Part shown: positions 63,303-64,000 of the stretch, piece after piece
Layout: the number at the start of each line of letters is the position of its first letter
Position numbering within the stretch: the stretch's first letter is position 1
Assembly: GCA_038210135.1 (NCBI GenBank)
Contig: JBBQWZ010000035.1
Coordinates: forward strand, 11,933 to 75,932
Length of the DNA stretch: 64,000 bases
Source of the DNA: JBBQWZ01 sp038210135
GTDB lineage: Bacteria > Acidobacteriota > Terriglobia > Bryobacterales > Bryobacteraceae
Reading direction: 5' to 3'
Translations under genes and position numbers: made by a program
Notes under the pieces: model-generated
The model's input: the letters and a program-made list of their open reading frames with translations, nothing else
Databases searched by the model: none
What the model was told of the DNA's origin: nothing

Positions 63303-63800
63303 TTACTTCTTACGGGGATCGTCGGCGGGATCGACGTAGTTCAAAACAAACGGACCCATCGCGGTTACCTGCACAACCGTTTCGCCCTTCGCCATCGCGA
63401 AGTGGCGCATCTGTTTCGGCATCACTACATAAGAGCCGGCCGGGAATTCCTTCATCGCCGCCGGATCCAGTTTGTCGCCCATGCCAGCTGCGAAAGTCCC
63501 TTGCATGACGGTGATGTGCTCGTCGGTCGGATGCCAATGCGCGGGGACCTTTCCTCCATCTGGAATCTTCAATCGAAGCGTGAACATTCCGGTCTTGAAT
63601 GGATCGCCTGACAGGATGGATACCTGCACGACAGACGGAAGACCCGTTGGTGGCGGCGCGGGCATCCACTTCATCTCGGCTGGCGTGGCCATGACGGCTT
63701 TTGCGTCCATGGCGTGCATGGCGTGCATGCCGTCCTTCTTTGTCGTCTGCGCAAATCCGATGCCAAGCATGGCGGTCGCGAAAAGCAACGTGAATCGCAT
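63303..63800 (-). CDS. Exported cupin-domain protein
   Basis: A 165-residue protein with a signal peptide (1-17) and a Met/His-rich stretch (HAMHAM, about 26-31) before a cupin domain (about 58-152). The metal site is HWHPTDEH (His88, His90, Glu94, His95) plus a later His133. Family members are often dioxygenase-like or sensor proteins; here it is periplasmic with an unknown ligand. ATG 63800 is chosen because the ribosome binding site ggggaga sits 8 bp upstream; the alternative TTG at 63806 is weak. It is convergent with the polytopic membrane gene. Confidence 0.82.
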   Translation of the reverse strand: MRFTLLFATAMLGIGFAQTTKKDGMHAMHAMDAKAVMATPAEMKWMPAPPPTGLPSVVQVSILSGDPFKTGMFTLRLKIPDGGKVPAHWHPTDEHITVMQGTFAAGMGDKLDPAAMKEFPAGSYVVMPKQMRHFAMAKGETVVQVTAMGPFVLNYVDPADDPRKK

Positions 63801-63868
63801 GATCAATCTCCCCCTTACAGCGAATTAGAATAACTCAACTTAGCAGGCACCGACAAGATGCAGTCTTG

Positions 63869-63923
63869 TCTCATGCAAGATGAGCCTGAAGGAAGGGTTT
63901 GATTCTCATACAAGATGAGCCTG
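63869..63923 (+). repeat. 35-bp-period direct repeat containing a small inverted repeat
   Basis: Two 20-bp copies, tctcatgcaagatgagcctg (63869-63888) and tctcatacaagatgagcctg (63904-63923), differ at one base. Each contains ctcat and atgag flanking a 5-base spacer. They lie ~40 bp upstream of a possible gene start at the right edge. Confidence 0.75.
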
Positions 63924-63960
63924 GGAGGGAGATTCCGCATGCTGGGGATTGATCATCAGC

Positions 63961-64000
63961 ATGGACGACGGGAAGTTGAGCCTGGAACAGGTCCGGGTGT
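63961..64000 (+). CDS. Possible start of a gene running off the right edge
   Basis: From ATG 63961 the frame reads MDDGKLSLEQVRV and is still open at the edge. A ggggatt purine run lies 12 bp upstream. The opening resembles the start of some integrase-catalytic-domain transposases, but 13 residues cannot settle this. It may be chance. Confidence 0.3.
   Translation, partial: MDDGKLSLEQVRV

Overview
The window is GC-rich, densely coded bacterial chromosome. Its gene families point to Acidobacteriota, most likely a Solibacter/Bryobacter-type member. The markers are an Oar-like TonB receptor with a carboxypeptidase-regulatory domain, a TIGR03435-family protein, two DUF1549/DUF1553 plus DUF1501 gene pairs, BNR-repeat 'sortilin-like' secreted proteins, a serine hydrolase and a tannase-family esterase. 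This assignment is inference from families, not from a marker-gene tree. No rRNA, CRISPR array, prophage or complete insertion sequence was seen.

Layout. 1-0.9 kb: end of an Fe-S assembly block (hscA end, iscX). 1.2-4.6 kb: fatty-acid desaturase, membrane protein, serine hydrolase. 4.6-6.2 kb: an unusual tRNA-like gene, rpmI, rplT, a ZapB-like coiled coil and zapA. 6.2-10 kb: a protein-kinase N-terminal remnant, a YncE/phosphoesterase fusion and a BON-domain protein. 10-13.7 kb: palindromic repeats and a large TonB receptor. 14-19.2 kb: DUF1549/DUF1553 protein, DUF1501 protein and aldehyde dehydrogenase. 19.2-25.1 kb: repeats, a CusF-SCO1 fusion lipoprotein, then a plus-strand run (PEP-CTERM protein, secreted protein, parvulin isomerase, metallopeptidase). 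25.2-30.2 kb: minus-strand genes, ending in an NMT1/ThiY-type ABC importer. 30.5-35.8 kb: tannase-family esterase, rsgA, glycine-zipper protein, a decayed SnoaL/DUF4440-like gene, a Vgr-related-type metallopeptidase, a lipoprotein and a DUF971 protein. 35.9-41.1 kb: TonB, a YqiA-type esterase, unknown protein, MFS transporter and methyltransferase. 41.3-47.2 kb: amidohydrolase and the second DUF1501/PSD1 pair. 47.3-58.2 kb: HAD phosphatase, CvpA, WG-repeat protein, PQQ propeller, purC, serB, selenocysteine tRNA, START-like protein, fused aroDE and amidase. 58.2-64 kb: giant BNR-repeat protein, lipoprotein MsrA, polytopic membrane protein, cupin, and what may be the start of another gene at the right edge.

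Themes. Much of the content is cell-envelope or secreted: TonB and its receptor, copper/SCO chemistry, periplasmic MsrA and cupin, and beta-propellers. It fits a heterotroph that exports many binding and degradative proteins. The housekeeping genes are scattered rather than in classical operons; for example rpmI-rplT lacks an adjacent infC.

The two most unusual items are RNA genes. One at about 4.6 kb has intact acceptor, D and T arms but a roughly 49-nt insert-bearing anticodon loop. The other is a canonical selenocysteine tRNA at 54.0-54.1 kb, with no selA, selB or selD in the window. Two dispersed repeat families (a palindromic aggcctccggcct element and a 31-bp cggtcgcggttcggtgct element) recur between genes. 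No complete new multi-gene system could be demonstrated.
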